Part shown: positions 60,223-64,000 of the stretch, piece after piece
Position numbering within the stretch: position 1 is the stretch's first letter
Layout: every line of letters begins with the position of its first letter
Notes under the pieces: generated by a model
Databases searched by the model: none
The model's input: only the letters and a program-made list of their open reading frames with translations
Told to the model about the DNA's origin: nothing
DNA from: Epiperipatus broadwayi
Taxonomy: Eukaryota; Onychophora; Udeonychophora; Euonychophora; Peripatidae
Reading direction: 5' to 3'
NCBI GenBank assembly: GCA_028023455.1
Contig: JAQFVV010000020.1
Span: forward strand, 6,431,092 to 6,495,091
DNA: 64,000 bases
Translations under genes and position numbers: made by a program

Positions 60223-61908
60223 TATATATAAAGTCTTTTTTTTTTAAAATGAGGTTGACTAATACAGTTTTTGAAATATTAATATCATGATTAATTATTT
60301 TTATTTTATTGATTCTTTTTTTAAAATATGGTTTATTAAAATATTTCCTTAAATCTTCATTTATGGAACTGAATTTTTTAAATAATATTTCATTTATTTT
60401 GATGTTTTTTTAATATTATTTTCATTAATTTTTTTAAAAGAAAATAATTGTTTCTCTGCTCTTATAAAATAATTAATTTATTTTTTAGAGCCTTATATTT
60501 AAGACACAAATCATGATTGTGTTTTTTTTTTTTCATTTTTTGCATAATTTTTTTTCTTTTTGTAGTAATTTTAATCTTATTTTATTTATCCAATTTATAT
60601 TATTTTTGTTATTTTTAATAATAAAGATTTTTTGTGACTTTTTGTATATGTTTTTGAAAGTTTCTACAAACTTCTTATCATTTATGCAGAAATAAGGCTT
60701 ACAATCTTCATGTACTTTGCATTATGGTACGTATGATGTAAAATCACTATTGGGAAATTTGAGACATCCACAAGGAAAGGAACTAAAGAAAATCATAGAA
60801 AAAATCAAACAAAGAGATAATTTAATAGCCCAGATTATTTGATAAATGTCACTTGGAGAAACTTCAAATAAAGAAGACATTCGCTAAATTTACAGAATTG
60901 AACTGCTGGAGAAGCAACAACATACATAGAAGTAAATATGTTAAAGCAGAATGATTTACATCTGAAACCGTAGTGTAACAAAATAAACAATTTATATTAT
61001 ACTGTAATAGCATGTAATAGCAAAATGTAGGCTTGTATTATATAATAAATTTCTCTTAATAAAAAAAAAAACTTCTCATCATGATATTAATGTAATTATT
61101 TTTTTTATTTCATTTCAGTCAGTTTCTTATATAAAATTTCTAATTAGTTTATTATTATATAATATAAATTTATTCTTAACTATTTCTGATATGATTTTAT
61201 CATATTATATTTTTTTGTTACAGATAAAACAGTAAAATAATAATCAGCAATTTCTTCTTTAATAACTGTACTGAATGCATAATTTTTCATTAGTCTTATA
61301 TTAATATGATCAATACATAAAGAAACTATATTATTCACTAGTTATATAAGTTTTAATATATCAAAGTATATAATTAACTAATGCATCTATATAATCTTCA
61401 ACAGTTTTCGATTTTTTTTATATAAATCAATATTTATATCACCTATTATTTTATTCTTAATTTGTCTAAAATATTTTAACCATGATTATTTGGTGGTAAC
61501 ATAACGTTTTATTATTTAGTTCAAAAGTTACATGAATCATTTCAAAGCTGTTTAATTTCTAGTTTTTCAACAAAAATATTTTCTTCCTATGGTATGTAAT
61601 TGTTGTATATATTAACTTCATTTTGTATATTTCACTTAATATTAGAAAATCAATTAGATTAATGTAAGGGTGTATAATGGCACTTAACTGATCCCAATTT
61701 TTCTTGTACTTTTAAGATTAACATGAAGTATATTATATTATTTTCAATGATGTATTCTTTCATTTCTATTTTCCAATCTTCAAATGTATTAAAGTTCTTT
61801 ATAACATATCTTCAATGTCTTAATAATGCAGTCATATCCATTTTGTATTAAAATATATTTAAACACAAGTAATATAGAACTCATAAATTATTAGTAATGT
61901 CATTTTCA
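60223..61908. other. AT-rich DNA, nothing recognised
   Basis: T-rich on plus to about 60.7 kb; the open frame 60513-60695 is a translated T-run. No supported feature. Confidence 0.45.
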
Positions 61909-62371
61909 TTATCTTGTGTTTGAGAAAGTGGGAGTATTTATTTATATAGTGACAACTAGAAAGCATGTGTGCATTAGCTTATTGGCTTATTGGTATTACA
62001 GTTTATAAAACATTGCACTATGTCTTGTTTACATATGTTTAATTTAATAAGAATGATGTATCGTAAATTCTAGAAATTTCACAGGCATCATTCATTCACG
62101 TAGTAAAAAAGTAATTTAAAGTGATCAATTAACATCTTCACGCTCTCATTTCCAAACACTTAAGATTTGCCCATACATAAACGTTTGGGTCAAAAAGATA
62201 GATGGATTCATTCTATCTTTTCCCAAAGACGTTATCTTGTGTTTGAAAAAGTGGGAATATTCATTTATATAGTGACAACTAGAAAGCACATGTGCATTAG
62301 CTTATTGGCTTATTGGTATTACAGTTTATAAAACATCGTGCTATATAAAATAAATGTCTTGTTTACATACA
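61909..62371. repeat. Direct duplication of about 130 bp, 320 bp apart
   Basis: TTATCTTGTGTTTGA...TGACAACTAGAAAGCA...TGTCTTGTTTACAT occurs at 61909-62038 and 62232-62371. The second copy has a 12-bp insertion (ATAAAATAAATG). Between them lies the hairpin at 62180-62233. Confidence 0.8.
62180..62233. repeat. Short imperfect hairpin
   Basis: AACGTTTGGGTCAAAAAGATAGA faces TCTATCTTTTCCCAAAGACGTT around a 9-nt loop, with one or two bulges. Its size is like a small precursor hairpin, but nothing else supports an RNA gene. Confidence 0.55.
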
Positions 62372-62376
62372 TATGT

Positions 62377-64000
62377 ATTACAACTGTCAGAATTGCACAA
62401 TCCATGTGCACATCACCCATGGACAATCCATGTGTGCATTCCACATTCTGACATTACAGAATACCACCTTTTTTTTTACAACCCACTAAGATGAGAGAGA
62501 AAACAAGAGATTCTTAACTATTTTACCTAAGTTATTGATATTATTAATTGTAAATAAATATGAAAAACTGCAAAAATAATGAGACAATACTATTTATTCA
62601 GTATATAAAAAGCAAACATAAACTGGCATAACTTTAGACAATTGATTCATAAATTAACATAAGGTGAATACACTTTTCCAAATTTTCCTAGATTAATTTA
62701 ATTTTAATTATGCACATACGGTGGTGTAATGATTCAATATTTTAACATAATTCCTGTTAGATACTATTAATGTAGAATACTATTAACATTGTTTGAATAA
62801 ATTCCAATCGACTGCATAGATACCTAACTGCTCTTTACTATCATCCCCACTGTTCTATTGCTAACTGATTCAAGCTTATAAATTAAGAATGATCTTACTA
62901 ATTGACTGCTGAAATCAATTCCAAGACATGATATTAGTATACAATAAATAATAAAATAATTATAAATACAGGAAATCACATTTGTACTATATATGAGCAA
63001 ATACATGTGATAATTGTATGCCTATAGTAGGAATTAACCATCTACTGCATGTATATCATTCAGCAACTTGCAGTCGCATAGCATCACTATGACTTGTATG
63101 AAATAAAATAAATGACATGTGGTAGGAATTGATTATCTACTGCACATCACTGTTTAAATAAGGTAATGATTGTAAGGGGTCAGCAATCACAAATTATGTT
63201 ACAATCATCAAATACTAGTGCATTACATAAGAATACATTTCAGATGCAACAAGCATAACTTGAAATGATGGATTAACAGCCACCCATTTTATCAATAATA
63301 CTACCTCAAAATATAAGAATAGTTAGTTCAAACTGATATCTACTTAACATAACTTTAATCTAGCTTGTCTATGCACCATGATTGCCCTCCACTCATAATT
63401 TATAGTTTTACTGAGTTAACATATTATTATTAAATAAATAAAGTAGAATTAACTGATTGCCATACCAACATTTAATAGCATGACAAGTGACCATGATTAT
63501 AAGCTAATTGCTTTTTGTAGATTAATTTTATATGCTTATGGCCGATTAAATAGTGGCATGACATAGAGGCCAAAGTACCATTTCTTGCTATATCTTCTTG
63601 TAAACAGATTAAAAATAAATCATTATTCATTAACATATTTCATTAGATTGGAGATAATAATTAACAAAGTATTGATTTAAAGCTATACTTATTCTTTCAG
63701 CCTAACAGTTCATGTTCAGTCTTTAGGTATTTTCAGAGTTGATTCTTTACCATATATATGGTGGGTAAAGGTTTAATTGACATTCAGACTTTATTAGAAT
63801 GCTTTGGCATGATTTCATCTTGGTTTAATCACCAGTTTGGACAGTGGCACTGGATATCAGATTTTCACTTATCTCAGGTGGATTAATAATGGACACACAT
63901 TTCACTGATTTCTTCTATTGCTGACAACTTCTTTCTCAGGACACAGTGATGGGTTTTTCGGTCTGTTTTATGCCAACTTGACAGAACAAGGCAGATAACA
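62377..64000. other. AT-rich DNA with small repeats
   Basis: ACAATCCATGTG occurs twice (about 62398 and 62424), inside an inverted GTCAGAAT/ATTCTGAC pair (62377-62453). GGTAGGAATT...ATCTACTGCA recurs at about 63027 and 63121. No gene was seen to the window end. Confidence 0.45.

Noticed and set aside
61909-62371. Small LTR retrotransposon
   Set aside because: The direct repeats lack TG...CA ends, a primer-binding site or polypurine tract, and any flanking duplication.

Overview
This window is eukaryotic nuclear DNA. It is strongly AT-rich, has no dense gene order and no bacterial signals, and is filled with decayed transposons and inverted repeats. I found no convincing host protein-coding gene. 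A Penelope-like element with a GIY-YIG endonuclease, short tRNA-derived SINEs with target-site duplications, LINE remnants and many foldback elements all point to an invertebrate animal. A mollusc, perhaps a cephalopod, is my guess; nothing in the sequence proves it.

The most interesting content is two unrelated repeat families, here called A and B, scattered from end to end. Each carries what reads as a type I hammerhead self-cleaving RNA. Both have a CUGAUGA core, a short stem II, a GAA, a self-complementary 6-8 nt stem III and a cleavable NUH. Both also have a stem I whose two strands match even though the two families share no other sequence. Family A copies are foldback units with one asymmetric end and flanking direct repeats of 9-14 bp. 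Family B copies occur as head-to-tail dimers (156-952 and 14700-15966) and as head-to-head foldbacks (40541-41128, 45990-46255, 46893-47680). This matches what is known as animal retrozymes: small non-autonomous retroelements that pass through circular RNA. The best-preserved ribozymes are at 46099-46140 (B) and 50731-50772 (A).

Layout. 0-16 kb: B dimer, foldback elements, a hAT-like non-autonomous element (7612-8102), A copies, two minimal SINEs (10.9 and 13.3 kb), and a B dimer interrupted by an A insertion. 16-20 kb: a large foldback centred on (CTAT)n/(GATA)n, then a 325-bp MITE. 20.9-24.2 kb: two truncated Penelope copies joined head-to-head. 25-33 kb: MITEs, a SINE and long AT-rich stretches. 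31.5-38.7 kb: a diverged inverted repeat with arms about 5.5 kb apart. 39-55.4 kb: family C elements (one with an internal minisatellite), and many A and B copies. 55.7-60.2 kb: a 1-kb palindrome, a SINE and two LINE remnants. 60-64 kb: mostly unrecognised AT-rich DNA with a diverged 130-bp duplication.

How the parts may work together is inference. Penelope or LINE machinery could supply reverse transcription for the SINEs and for families A, B and C. The ribozymes would process tandem or circular transcripts. All coordinates were read by eye; ends of diverged repeats are accurate only to tens of bases.
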